A model generated the notes under the pieces. That model saw only the letters and a program-made list of their open reading frames with translations. It ran no database searches and was not told the origin of the DNA. Both the position numbers and the translations under genes were made by a program. Source: JAKVAV01 sp047633195 (GTDB lineage: Bacteria; Bacteroidota; Bacteroidia; Flavobacteriales_D; Cryomorphaceae). Taken from it: 64,000 nt of DNA. Shown here piece by piece: positions 44,775 through 53,513 of the stretch (position 1 is the stretch's first letter; every line of letters begins with the position of its first letter). The stretch spans positions 25,664 to 89,663 of the forward strand of contig JBLIEU010000009.1 of assembly GCA_047633195.1 (NCBI GenBank), written 5' to 3'.

Positions 44775-47279
44775 ATGAATTCATTCAAGCTTGTCGTGGC
44801 TTTAGCCACACTTTTACTTTCTATGAATGTTGTGGCTCAGGATGAGCTTCTCCCAAAATACCCTACAGATACAGAGCGCTCCTACATGGAGGCAAAGGCG
44901 GTGGCGCTAAATTCTAAAATCAAGCCACTAAGGCCTGGAAGCACTATTGAGGCAAAAGCAGGCCCCGATAGCTGTGAAGACATTTGTGGTGAGCAGGCTG
45001 CTTCGGATTGCTGGTGCGACTCTCAATGCCAAGATTTTGGTGACTGTTGCACTGACTATGAGGAATTTTGTCTGAATCAGAATTTCACCCCAACCCCTGA
45101 GGATCTAGTTGTTCCTGGAGAGTTTGAGGAATCGCAATCTGTTCTATTAAGATGGACAGGAAATAACTCAAGCAACGGCTTTAAAAAACTGTACGCCGAG
45201 TTAATCGATGCCATCCAACAAGAAGTTCCCGTTTGGATCATGATCAGCAATGGGTCAGATAGTACTGGAGTTATCAGCAATTTGGCCACTTACGGCGTCA
45301 CACTTACCAATCATGAATTTCTGATAGTTCCCACCAACTCTATTTGGACAAGAGACTATGGCCCATGGGGATTCTATTATGCTGACCAGGATAGTTTATC
45401 AATGATCGATATGCAGTACTACTCGTCGCGACCACTCGATAATGCTGTTCCAGCTTTTATTGCAGACTACATGGGGCTCGATCATTACACTTCCGAAATC
45501 AGACACGAGGGTGGAAACTTAATGGTCGACGGTTTTGGCCATGCGTTTCACACCACTTCACTATTTCAAAACAATGCGGCTTTCTTGGGTTGGACGGCGG
45601 AGACAACTCGCACAGAGCATGAGAATCTTTTTAGAACGACCACTGCGACCGAACCAACTCGACTTGATTGCGATGGAGGAACGGGACACATCGATATGTG
45701 GGCGAAATTGATTGATGAAGAAACATTGATTGTTTCCGAATATCCTGAAGTGGTTACTGCTCAGGATAAAACTATTATACAGAACAACGTTGAAATATTC
45801 GAAGGAGAGACCTCCGTGTATGGTTCTCCATTCAACATTATTCGTTTGCCGATGCCTCGGGCAGACAATGGAAATTTCTATACCACTTGTAACCAAATAA
45901 ATAACGATGCCCGAGGATTTGTGAATGGGCTTTTCGTTAATAAGACTTTAATTGTTCCGATTTATACCAATGAGAACAGCCCAGCTGCCAACCAAGCGTA
46001 TGATGCAGAGGCTTTGGATATGATTAGGGAAGCACTGCCAGGATACAATGTCGTGGGTATTGACTCCCGGGCTTTAACGCCGCTGGGAGGAGCCATTCAC
46101 TGTATTACTATGCAAATCCCTGCGGATAATCCAGTTCGGTTCTTTCATCCGAAAGTGGCTGGATTGCAAAGCGCCAGACCCAACTACCCTATTTTAGCTG
46201 AGATCACTAACAGAAGCGGAATAGCTGCTGCGTCTTGCTTTTGGAAGATCAAAGGTGAAGCGAATTGGAACGAAATCGGATTGTCTGATAGCGCTGGATT
46301 CTATGTTGGAAATATTTCAAACCCTGGTTTTACGGTAGCTGATACCATCGTGTACTATCTTGATGCTACAGCGAACAATGGGAAGAATGCAACAAAACCA
46401 ATCGTTGCTCCTGACGGATTTTATTCTTTCTTCTTCGACCAAAACTTTGTTGGCGGTGGCGATTGCTCAATTCCTCAAGGACTATTCACTTCAAACATTA
46501 CGAATAATAGCGCAAGACTGAACTGGACTTCGGTGCCATCGGCTGTCAGCTACACGGTATCAGGTGGAATCGTAGGCGGTGGATCAACAACCATCACTGT
46601 CATCGCACCTGCAGACAATCGACAAGTCAACAACATCCTGCAGCCAGGGTCGACTTATGAATGGAAGATTAGAGCCAATTGCGAGGGCGAAAGCTCTGAC
46701 TATTCTCAGACGGTTCAGTTTACTACTAACTGTGGGGCTCCACAAAATCTTTCTACCACTAATATAACGACCAACTCAGCAACTTTCCAATGGGAAGCAA
46801 TACCTGGAGCGTTCGGTTACCAAGTAAGTGGAGGAATTGTAGGTAGCGGTGCGGGCAGTGTTAACGTTGGCGCTTCAGCTACATCATTCAATACACCATC
46901 ATCGCTGCAATCGGGTGCTAATTATCAATGGAAGGTTCGCGCATACTGCAATTCTGCCTTGAGCCAAACATCCCCTTGGAGTGAAGATGAATTCTTCTCC
47001 ACGGCTGCAGGTATTGCACCAATAGAAGCGAATGAGATTGAAGCAAGAGTAATTCCAAACCCGAATACAGGTACCTTCCGATTGGTGGTAGAAAATGCAG
47101 GTGCAGGAGCGCAAGTTATTCTTTACGACCTTATGGGAAGAGTGGTTCTTTCTACCAGACTAGAAGGAGTTCAAGAGAGCATGGGAGTTATGGAATTCTC
47201 AGGAATATCTGAGGGTGTGTATTTATTGAAAATTGAAGAAAACGGAAAGAGCGAAGTGGTAAAAGTCTTCGTTCGCTAG
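44775..47279 (+). CDS. Secreted peptidyl-arginine/agmatine deiminase-family protein with somatomedin-B, FnIII and T9SS domains
   Basis: From the ATG at 44775 the protein has 834 residues. A signal peptide (to about 22) is followed by a somatomedin-B-like module: eight cysteines (about 67, 71, 79, 81, 85, 91, 92, 99) with the core CDSQCQDFGDCCTDYEEFC. The deiminase domain (about 110-460) has WTRDYGPW, RHEGGNLM, GGTGHIDMW and GGAIHCITMQIP, supplying Asp, His and the catalytic Cys of the PAD_porph family. Two fibronectin III repeats (about 563-650 and 655-740) and a type A T9SS sorting domain (about 760-834) follow. P. gingivalis PPAD is a secreted relative; whether this enzyme acts on peptides, proteins or agmatine is unknown. 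Confidence 0.9.
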   Translation: MNSFKLVVALATLLLSMNVVAQDELLPKYPTDTERSYMEAKAVALNSKIKPLRPGSTIEAKAGPDSCEDICGEQAASDCWCDSQCQDFGDCCTDYEEFCLNQNFTPTPEDLVVPGEFEESQSVLLRWTGNNSSNGFKKLYAELIDAIQQEVPVWIMISNGSDSTGVISNLATYGVTLTNHEFLIVPTNSIWTRDYGPWGFYYADQDSLSMIDMQYYSSRPLDNAVPAFIADYMGLDHYTSEIRHEGGNLMVDGFGHAFHTTSLFQNNAAFLGWTAETTRTEHENLFRTTTATEPTRLDCDGGTGHIDMWAKLIDEETLIVSEYPEVVTAQDKTIIQNNVEIFEGETSVYGSPFNIIRLPMPRADNGNFYTTCNQINNDARGFVNGLFVNKTLIVPIYTNENSPAANQAYDAEALDMIREALPGYNVVGIDSRALTPLGGAIHCITMQIPADNPVRFFHPKVAGLQSARPNYPILAEITNRSGIAAASCFWKIKGEANWNEIGLSDSAGFYVGNISNPGFTVADTIVYYLDATANNGKNATKPIVAPDGFYSFFFDQNFVGGGDCSIPQGLFTSNITNNSARLNWTSVPSAVSYTVSGGIVGGGSTTITVIAPADNRQVNNILQPGSTYEWKIRANCEGESSDYSQTVQFTTNCGAPQNLSTTNITTNSATFQWEAIPGAFGYQVSGGIVGSGAGSVNVGASATSFNTPSSLQSGANYQWKVRAYCNSALSQTSPWSEDEFFSTAAGIAPIEANEIEARVIPNPNTGTFRLVVENAGAGAQVILYDLMGRVVLSTRLEGVQESMGVMEFSGISEGVYLLKIEENGKSEVVKVFVR

Positions 47280-47407
47280 AGCTGAGTTACCTGAATCTTC
47301 ACACTGGTTGAGATCTCTCGATAAATTACTGACTCTGATCAAGAGAGTTCATTGGCAGGTTGCGCCGATTATTAAAAGGCAAGTAGTTGACGGTGGTCAA
47401 TGCGGTG

Positions 47408-47428
47408 TCCTGAGTCCTGTCGAAGGGA
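47408..47428. repeat. Degenerate CCTTCGACAGG-type intergenic repeat
   Basis: Read on the minus strand the site is TCCCTTCGACAGGACTCAGG(A), close to the CCTTCGACAGGCTCAGG element that I recall as scattered in many bacterial genomes. It is the only recognisable item in the 200-nt gap after the deiminase gene; I see no gene or terminator there. Confidence 0.4.
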
Positions 47429-47477
47429 TTGTTTTTAATACAAGAGCAACGCTGAGAATGGACTGTATAGACAGGCG

Positions 47478-48065
47478 CTAGTTTGAACATATTTGGGGTG
47501 GAGGAGCATCATCTTTCTCCATCCCAAACCAAATTGAGGCGTAGTTGCCGTGGATAGCAACTCCGATCGCATTCCATTCCACTTGTCGAAAGGACTGGTT
47601 GTTAAAGATAACGTTGCTGTGCCCTCGGCTGTCTAGCCACAATTGAAGGGCTTTTTCAGCACTTATTTCTTCAGAAGGATTTTCGCCTGACTGCCAAAAT
47701 GCAACAATTTCGTATCCATCACTTTTATAATCAGTAAGCTCTGACGGCTTCTTCCACATGCACCCAGCATTAGAATGGTTGTCGGTATAGCAGCACGGTT
47801 CCCATTCTCCTCCATGAGACCAAGAATGCGGATTGCACCCTTCATCAAAAGGCTCGTTGTTGGTGAGGTCTTGGGTATGAAACTTAGCCACCAGAGTGAG
47901 GTTTGTGGAAACAGCTACCTCTTTCATTCCCTTATCTTTACGAGCTTTATTTATCGCCTCAAAGAGCTGGATTTCACTTTTTGAAAGACATATGTCTTTG
48001 TTGAGATCAGAATTCTCTTCGACCGAAAAGGCCATGATTAAAAAAGTGATCAAGGTCGTTATCAT
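47478..48065 (-). CDS. CAP-domain (SCP/PR-1-like) protein
   Basis: A 195-residue protein with a short hydrophobic N-terminus (MITTLITFLIMAFS), probably exported. The CAP fold shows IQLFEAINKARKDKGMKEVAVSTNLTLVAKFHTQDL, HSWSHGG, YEIVAFW and LDSRGHSNVIFN. Several cysteines (CNPH, PCCY, GCMW) could form disulfides. Bacterial CAP proteins have diverse, mostly unknown roles at the envelope. Confidence 0.8.
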   Translation of the reverse strand: MITTLITFLIMAFSVEENSDLNKDICLSKSEIQLFEAINKARKDKGMKEVAVSTNLTLVAKFHTQDLTNNEPFDEGCNPHSWSHGGEWEPCCYTDNHSNAGCMWKKPSELTDYKSDGYEIVAFWQSGENPSEEISAEKALQLWLDSRGHSNVIFNNQSFRQVEWNAIGVAIHGNYASIWFGMEKDDAPPPQICSN

Positions 48066-48185
48066 CCTAAAAGTTTAGATACCAACGCATAATACTCCAG
48101 TTATGTTTTTCTCTGTGAAGGGTCGCTGGATTTCTGTTTTCAATCGTTGTACATTTGGTTCCAACCAACCTTTCAACTCGATTAA

Positions 48186-48824
48186 ATGCGACTACTTTAT
48201 GTCTTTGATGCCCTTTGTGGCTGGTGCTATGGATTCAGTTCTGTAATGGATCAACTCCACGACGAGTTTGGCTCTTCCCTGCCATTCGAAATCATTTCTG
48301 GGGGTATGGTTATCGGCAGTAAAGTAGGACCTATAAGACAGGTGGCAGGATATTTTGCTGACTCTTATAAAACAGTTGAAGAACGAACTGGTGTAAAGTT
48401 TGGCCGATATTTTCTGGACGGAACATTGAAAAGTGGACAGGTTATTTTCGACTCATTCCCCCCGGCTAAGGCTCTCAGAATTTTCAAAGAATTTAAACCT
48501 GAAGAAACCATTCAGTTTGCATCTGAAATTCAAAGGGCTACTTACTACGACGGAATGGACCCTGGTGATTTTGATCTATATTCCAGAATGGTAGAAAAAT
48601 ATGGGATTTCTAAGCAAGATTTTAAAATCCTCTGGAACTCTGTTGACTACGATGTAAGAACCCGAGAGGAGTTTATTATGGCAAGTCAATTAAACGTTTC
48701 TGGCTATCCAACTGTCTTTTTTGAGGCGGAGAGCAAATACCACAAAATTGCTAGTGGTTATACTTCTTTCTCGGTTCTTAGGGATAGATTGGAGCATATC
48801 ATGAGGCTCGCAGAGTTAAAATAG
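48186..48824 (+). CDS. DsbA-family (FrnE-like) thiol oxidoreductase
   Basis: A 212-residue cytoplasmic thioredoxin-fold protein. The redox motif CGWC lies at the N-terminus (VFDALCGWCYGFSS) and the cis-Pro motif is SGYPTVFFE. The helical insert EEFKPEETIQFASEIQRATYYDGMD is typical of the FrnE/2-hydroxychromene isomerase-like branch. No signal peptide is present. A TACATTTG element (48150-48157) lies about 30 nt upstream of the ATG. Confidence 0.85.
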   Translation: MRLLYVFDALCGWCYGFSSVMDQLHDEFGSSLPFEIISGGMVIGSKVGPIRQVAGYFADSYKTVEERTGVKFGRYFLDGTLKSGQVIFDSFPPAKALRIFKEFKPEETIQFASEIQRATYYDGMDPGDFDLYSRMVEKYGISKQDFKILWNSVDYDVRTREEFIMASQLNVSGYPTVFFEAESKYHKIASGYTSFSVLRDRLEHIMRLAELK

Positions 48825-48835
48825 TGTAACCTATT

Positions 48836-49852
48836 CTATTTGCCTTTAATTCTGTCCTTTATTGCTTTTATTTCTTCTGGTTTTCCAAAGAAAAAAACCT
48901 GACTTTCGGGCATGACTGCGAAGCTATCTGGTGGATTCATGATATAGTCAAAATCGGAAGACATCGTTCCAACTACTTTGCAATTGGTTTTAAGCGCTTC
49001 GAGGATTCCGCCAATTGTTTTTGGAGCATCTGTACTGGGTAATTCACTGACTTTATATTCGGTTAAGTAAGCATCACCGCCATCTCTCAGAGATACCGTA
49101 TCAATAAATCTAGTGACATTGTGATTGATGATGAATCCAGCCATTCTTGCGCCTCCCACCTTGTCGGGCATGATCACTATGTTGGCTCCCGCTATTTTTA
49201 GCTTAGACTCAGAAGAATCGATTGTACAGCGGCTTACTATTCGCATGTCTTTATTTAATTCCCGTGCCGATAAAACCACAAAAACGTTGTCGGTGTCTTT
49301 GGGAAGAGCAGTGACTAAAGCCGAAGCTTTCTTAATTCCCGCGTTGAGAAGGATTGCTTCTTCAGTGGCATCTCCAAGTATGTGAAGCAGACCTTTATCA
49401 TGTAGCTCATTGGCTATATTTTCTTGCTTTTCAATCACCACTACTTCTTGATTGTGCGCAAGGAGATTTTCAAGGGCTTCGATTCCGTTGCTTCCAGCAC
49501 CGCATAACACAACGTGACCTTTTAAGTTGTTAATCCGACTGTCCATTTTATACTTTTTATAGTAGCGTTGAAAGGTTCCCGAGATGACGTATTTCGAAAT
49601 GGAAGATAAGGTAAAAGCGAATGTTCCGAAACTTACTAAAATTAGGGAAATAGTAAAGAATCTGCCTAGTTCAGAAAGGTCCCGCACTTCTTTAAACCCA
49701 ACAGTTGACACGGTAATTACTGTCATGTAAAGTGCCTCTGAAAAGGAATAGTCCTCTATAAACATGAACCCAAATACTCCGAGTACAATAATTCCTAGAA
49801 TTATTGCCAAGGCATAATACAGCTCTTTGAGGTATTTAAAGCTCGTCAGCAT
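48836..49852 (-). CDS. RCK-domain potassium channel with unusual filter
   Basis: A 338-residue protein: two membrane helices (about 12-32 and 64-86) around a pore loop, then RCK-N (TrkA-N) Rossmann domain from HVVLCGAGSNG (about 112) and an RCK-C domain (about 250-338). The filter reads TVSTVGFKEV (TVGFKE at 50-55) instead of TVGYGD, so the second filter Gly is Lys. Ion selectivity is therefore uncertain. RCK domains gate such channels in response to nucleotides or Ca2+. Confidence 0.85.
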   Translation of the reverse strand: MLTSFKYLKELYYALAIILGIIVLGVFGFMFIEDYSFSEALYMTVITVSTVGFKEVRDLSELGRFFTISLILVSFGTFAFTLSSISKYVISGTFQRYYKKYKMDSRINNLKGHVVLCGAGSNGIEALENLLAHNQEVVVIEKQENIANELHDKGLLHILGDATEEAILLNAGIKKASALVTALPKDTDNVFVVLSARELNKDMRIVSRCTIDSSESKLKIAGANIVIMPDKVGGARMAGFIINHNVTRFIDTVSLRDGGDAYLTEYKVSELPSTDAPKTIGGILEALKTNCKVVGTMSSDFDYIMNPPDSFAVMPESQVFFFGKPEEIKAIKDRIKGK

Positions 49853-49941
49853 TTATAGTGGGACATTACCAATTATTGATTTCCATCAAGCCAAGTGAAC
49901 GAGATTGGAAGAAAACGTGATTAAGAAAAGAATATTTACCC

Positions 49942-50493
49942 TTACTCGCCTATCGAGAGAGGTACATCCACACGAGTGAAATCCCAACTAAACAGAAGTG
50001 CAGGCGGAGTTCTCTCAATCTCAATTGTAAATTGTTCCAATACTTTGAAATTGCGCTGTACAGGAACGGTGATATTTAATACGTCAAATTCGGGATCGCG
50101 AGACGCTACTGACTTCAAATTTACACCCCAGCCATAGTCACCATTGTTAAAAATGACTTCCCAATTAGAAGCATTGGGAATAGTCCAAAGCGTGTATTCA
50201 CCTTTTGGTAAAGACTTTCCAGCAATAATTAAGTCTGTTTCAGTTTTGAAAGTAGTCGCTTCATTGGCACCGGTGCGCCATACTTCTCCGTAAGGAACTA
50301 AGCCACCGAATATCTCTCTATCTTTTTTGAATGGACGCGAATAAACCACCTCTATATTCATTCCACCCTCCTCATAATTCATGGTGGTCTCAGGGCTCTG
50401 TTTTTTTGTGTTGTGCTTCAATATTTGAAAACCGATAATACCAAGGCCCATTAAGACTAGAACTACTATTGCAAACCATTTGAGAAAACGCAT
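49942..50493 (-). CDS. DUF2911 domain protein
   Basis: A 183-residue protein with one N-terminal membrane anchor (FAIVVLVLMGLGIIGFQIL). The rest matches DUF2911: IEVVYSRPFKKDREIFGGLVPYGEVWRTGANEATTF, LPKGEYTLWTIP and WEVIFNNGDYGWG. The family is frequent in Bacteroidota; function is unknown. It stands alone on the minus strand between the channel gene and the efflux operon. Confidence 0.85.
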   Translation of the reverse strand: MRFLKWFAIVVLVLMGLGIIGFQILKHNTKKQSPETTMNYEEGGMNIEVVYSRPFKKDREIFGGLVPYGEVWRTGANEATTFKTETDLIIAGKSLPKGEYTLWTIPNASNWEVIFNNGDYGWGVNLKSVASRDPEFDVLNITVPVQRNFKVLEQFTIEIERTPPALLFSWDFTRVDVPLSIGE

Positions 50494-50713
50494 CGTATTT
50501 TTATTTCAAAGATAGCTTAATGCGCTGAACCGCAAGGGAGAGAAAGAGCTGCTGTTTCTGAAGATATTGCTATTCAATCAGAAAATATATCGGGATTTGA
50601 GGTTTTTCCTCTTCCCTCAACAGTAGCATTTTTGACTTGGCACTTTATCCCTAAGCTATCTCATCTTCCAAGAGTGCAGCTTCGGTATGCACATGTGTCG
50701 GGTGTGGGACTGA

Positions 50714-52171
50714 TTATTTTATTTCGGGTTTATAAAGCAGGTCTTTGGCGAAAAAGTCATAGAGCGTGAGTCTGCGCAAGTCAAAATATGCAATCCAAAA
50801 ATCGCGAAGTGCAGTCACGTATGATCTCTTTGCTGTATCCTTTTCTGAAAGTGCGATGTTCAGGTTGGTAATGTCTACTTTTCCAGTGAGGTATCTATTC
50901 TGTGCTACATTGTATCTCTCGGCAGCCACTTCGTCTGATTTCTTTGAAATTTCCAATTGTTTTCGAAGTACATCGAATCGACGAACCAAAGTCATGATCT
51001 CTTGTTCGAAGTTTTGGAGATCCTGCTCTATCACGAAATTGGTTAAATCTCGATTCGCCAAAGCCGTCTGCATTCGTGCCTTATTCCGTCCCCAGTCCAA
51101 TATGGGGATCACCAACCCTACGTCAAGTCGCTGTTGGTCGTTGGGGTCTTGGTACGCATCACTGAATTCGCCTGAAGCACTATTCAAACCATACGATGCC
51201 GATAATTCCACTTGAAACCGCTGGGATCGAGCTTCGGCCACTTCCCTTTCTGCTTCAATACGTTGCCGCTCAAAAGCGATGTAGTCAGAACGGTTCATTT
51301 TAGCATAGACCAAAGCATCTTGAATAGAAATTTCAAACTCGGGAATTCCGTCGGGAATGTTCAGAAAAAGAGTGTCGGTATTGTTCAAACCCAAGTATGC
51401 CCTAAGCCGTTGACTGGAAGTCTCTAAGTCCAGCTGGGCTTGAGAAACATCTTGTTGAGAACGAAGCAGCTGCAATTCCACTTGAAGCAGCTTATCCTTA
51501 CTGGTTGTCCCAATGTTGTAGCGGCCTTGCTCGATTTTGTAGATCGTATCGTTATTGAGTAGGTTAAATTGAGCAATCTCATAATTGATCTGCGCACTCA
51601 AATAGTCGAAGAATCTTCCCGAAGCTTCTCTCGAGATGAACTCCATCTCTTCCACATAGCTCCTCTGGCTCTCTTCGTATCGAAGTGGTTCCGTTCGCTT
51701 ATCCCATTTTAGATCATTGAAACCAAAGATGGGTTGATCCAATCGAACATTTACCATAGTCGTATTGAAACGGGTTAGATCTTGATTGAGATCGTTGAAG
51801 TAATTCATGCTCGAATTGACCGAAACATTACCTCCTGTTAGAGCAATGGGCTGATTCAAACCCAAATTGAGGCTTGAGTTTAATTGCTCTCTGTCTTGGA
51901 AAACGATCGTACCATCGTCCAGTCGATTGCTCAGGAAATCGCGGTTGTATCCAGGGATGTTTCCTCTTAGAGCAAGTTGCGGATTGTAATTCGACTTATA
52001 AAGACGGTATTGCCAGTATCGGTTTTCCAATCTCGTTTCAGCCTGTTTCGACGAAGGAGATTGACCTCTGGCCAAAAGAATGACATCGCTTAAACTATAC
52101 GTTTCGACTTCTTGTGCCTTTGCCATATCTGCGCAAAATAGAAATAGAAAGACCATGAAAAATTTATTCAT
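50714..52171 (-). CDS. TolC-family outer membrane efflux protein
   Basis: From the ATG at 52171 (MNKFFMVFLFLFCADMAKAQ signal peptide) the protein has 485 residues. Two OEP repeats of long helices (EESQRSYVEEMEFISREASGRFFDYLSAQINYE; EAEREVAEARSQRFQVELS) alternate with beta strands, as in TolC. It is the channel of an export system with the membrane fusion protein and permease encoded upstream. The start overlaps the permease stop by 8 nt; an upstream in-frame ATG at 52222 lies inside the permease gene and lacks the signal peptide at its N-terminus. Confidence 0.9.
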   Translation of the reverse strand: MNKFFMVFLFLFCADMAKAQEVETYSLSDVILLARGQSPSSKQAETRLENRYWQYRLYKSNYNPQLALRGNIPGYNRDFLSNRLDDGTIVFQDREQLNSSLNLGLNQPIALTGGNVSVNSSMNYFNDLNQDLTRFNTTMVNVRLDQPIFGFNDLKWDKRTEPLRYEESQRSYVEEMEFISREASGRFFDYLSAQINYEIAQFNLLNNDTIYKIEQGRYNIGTTSKDKLLQVELQLLRSQQDVSQAQLDLETSSQRLRAYLGLNNTDTLFLNIPDGIPEFEISIQDALVYAKMNRSDYIAFERQRIEAEREVAEARSQRFQVELSASYGLNSASGEFSDAYQDPNDQQRLDVGLVIPILDWGRNKARMQTALANRDLTNFVIEQDLQNFEQEIMTLVRRFDVLRKQLEISKKSDEVAAERYNVAQNRYLTGKVDITNLNIALSEKDTAKRSYVTALRDFWIAYFDLRRLTLYDFFAKDLLYKPEIK

Positions 52172-53513
52172 AACGCAGGGAGTTGATTGGATTTTGCATT
52201 GCCGCTCGGCGCGCAGGCGCAATCCCGAAGACTAGACCTACAGTTGCGGCAACGCCAAATGAGATGAGAATCGAACTGAATGAGATAACCGTGTTTATAT
52301 CGGCCAATTCAGAGACGAGAAAAGCCATGGAAACGCCTAGGACTACTCCGATTAAACCACCCGAAATACTAATAAGTACAGATTCAAACATAAATTGATG
52401 TATGATATCCTGCTTCTTCGCGCCGAGCGCAAGTCTGAGACCGATTTCTTTGATTCGCTCCAATACCGAGGCCAACATAATATTCATGATACCAATTCCT
52501 CCAACGAGCAGTGATATACCCGCTATGGCACCCAGTACATAATTGAATAATTCGTTGTTTCTTTTTTGCTGCTTAAGAAGGAGCTCGGGGATTTCAATTT
52601 GATAATCTACCACGTTAAAGTGCTTTCTTTCTAAGAGGCGACTAATCACATCAGCGATAGGAGAGAGGAGTTCAGTTTTCTCCACCTGCACTACCATTCG
52701 ATCAATTTGGTGGTAATTTCTTGAGGGGGTGTTTTGGTTGACTTCACCTTCTTCACCATTGCCTGATGCATTGGCTTGTTCGATCATCGCTTTGGTTACC
52801 ATATCGCGATTTTCGTAGCGGATGAGCACCGTTTCGAGCGGAGTATAAACGTCCATATTGTAATCGCGGATACCCAAACTACTCACACTGCTTTCGCTGA
52901 TTAGGCGCTGCTCCAGTACTCCGATTACTTCGAGCCATCGAGGACCTACTTTGAGTTTTTTACCGATGGCGTTTTCCGTTGGGAAAAACCTGTTTTTAAT
53001 TGATTTTCCTATAATGCAAACAGGTGCCCCAACCTCGACTTGATAATCATTGAAAACCGCGCCCTCCGAAATATCAAAATTGAAAATCTCAAAATAAACA
53101 GGTTCAACGCCAACCAATTTTGCCGAACGGCGGATCCCATTGCTTATAATGTAAGTCTCCAAAACTATTTCGGGGCTTATTTTTTTAACGTTAGGAATCA
53201 CTTGTTTGATCGATTCAGCATCAACCAGCCTGAGTCCAGGAGAAAACTTTTCTTTTTCTTTTCCTCCTACATTTTGATCGAGGCTCTCTTCTTTTTGCTC
53301 GATTATAGGCTCAATGACAATGTTGTTGACCCCAACCAGTTTCATCTGCTCATTGATTTCAGCCTGGGTTCCGTTTCCAATAGCAAGCATGGATATTACA
53401 GCAGCAACCCCGAATATGATTCCCAGGGCAGTGAGTAAACTTCTCGTTTGATTGCTTATTAAAGCTTCAAGCGCAATAAGAAAGTTCGCTTTTAATCTCT
53501 CGTTAATCATCAA
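52164..53513 (-). CDS. MacB-like ABC permease (FtsX family)
   Basis: A 449-residue permease: membrane helix near the N-terminus (NQTRSLLTALGIIFGVAAVISML), a large periplasmic MacB-PCD domain (about 45-310), and three C-terminal helices with the FtsX core (GAIAGISLLVGGIGIMNIMLASVLERIKEIGLRLALGAKKQDI). Unlike E. coli MacB it has no fused ATPase, and no ATPase gene lies in the operon. Type VII ABC systems of this type use periplasmic force for export. It overlaps the fusion protein gene by 4 nt and the TolC gene by 8 nt. Confidence 0.92.
   Translation of the reverse strand: MMINERLKANFLIALEALISNQTRSLLTALGIIFGVAAVISMLAIGNGTQAEINEQMKLVGVNNIVIEPIIEQKEESLDQNVGGKEKEKFSPGLRLVDAESIKQVIPNVKKISPEIVLETYIISNGIRRSAKLVGVEPVYFEIFNFDISEGAVFNDYQVEVGAPVCIIGKSIKNRFFPTENAIGKKLKVGPRWLEVIGVLEQRLISESSVSSLGIRDYNMDVYTPLETVLIRYENRDMVTKAMIEQANASGNGEEGEVNQNTPSRNYHQIDRMVVQVEKTELLSPIADVISRLLERKHFNVVDYQIEIPELLLKQQKRNNELFNYVLGAIAGISLLVGGIGIMNIMLASVLERIKEIGLRLALGAKKQDIIHQFMFESVLISISGGLIGVVLGVSMAFLVSELADINTVISFSSILISFGVAATVGLVFGIAPARRAAMQNPINSLRYE

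Noticed and set aside
47280..47477. tRNA or small RNA gene in the gap after the deiminase gene
   Set aside because: No T-arm consensus, cloverleaf or terminator is seen; only a degenerate intergenic repeat.
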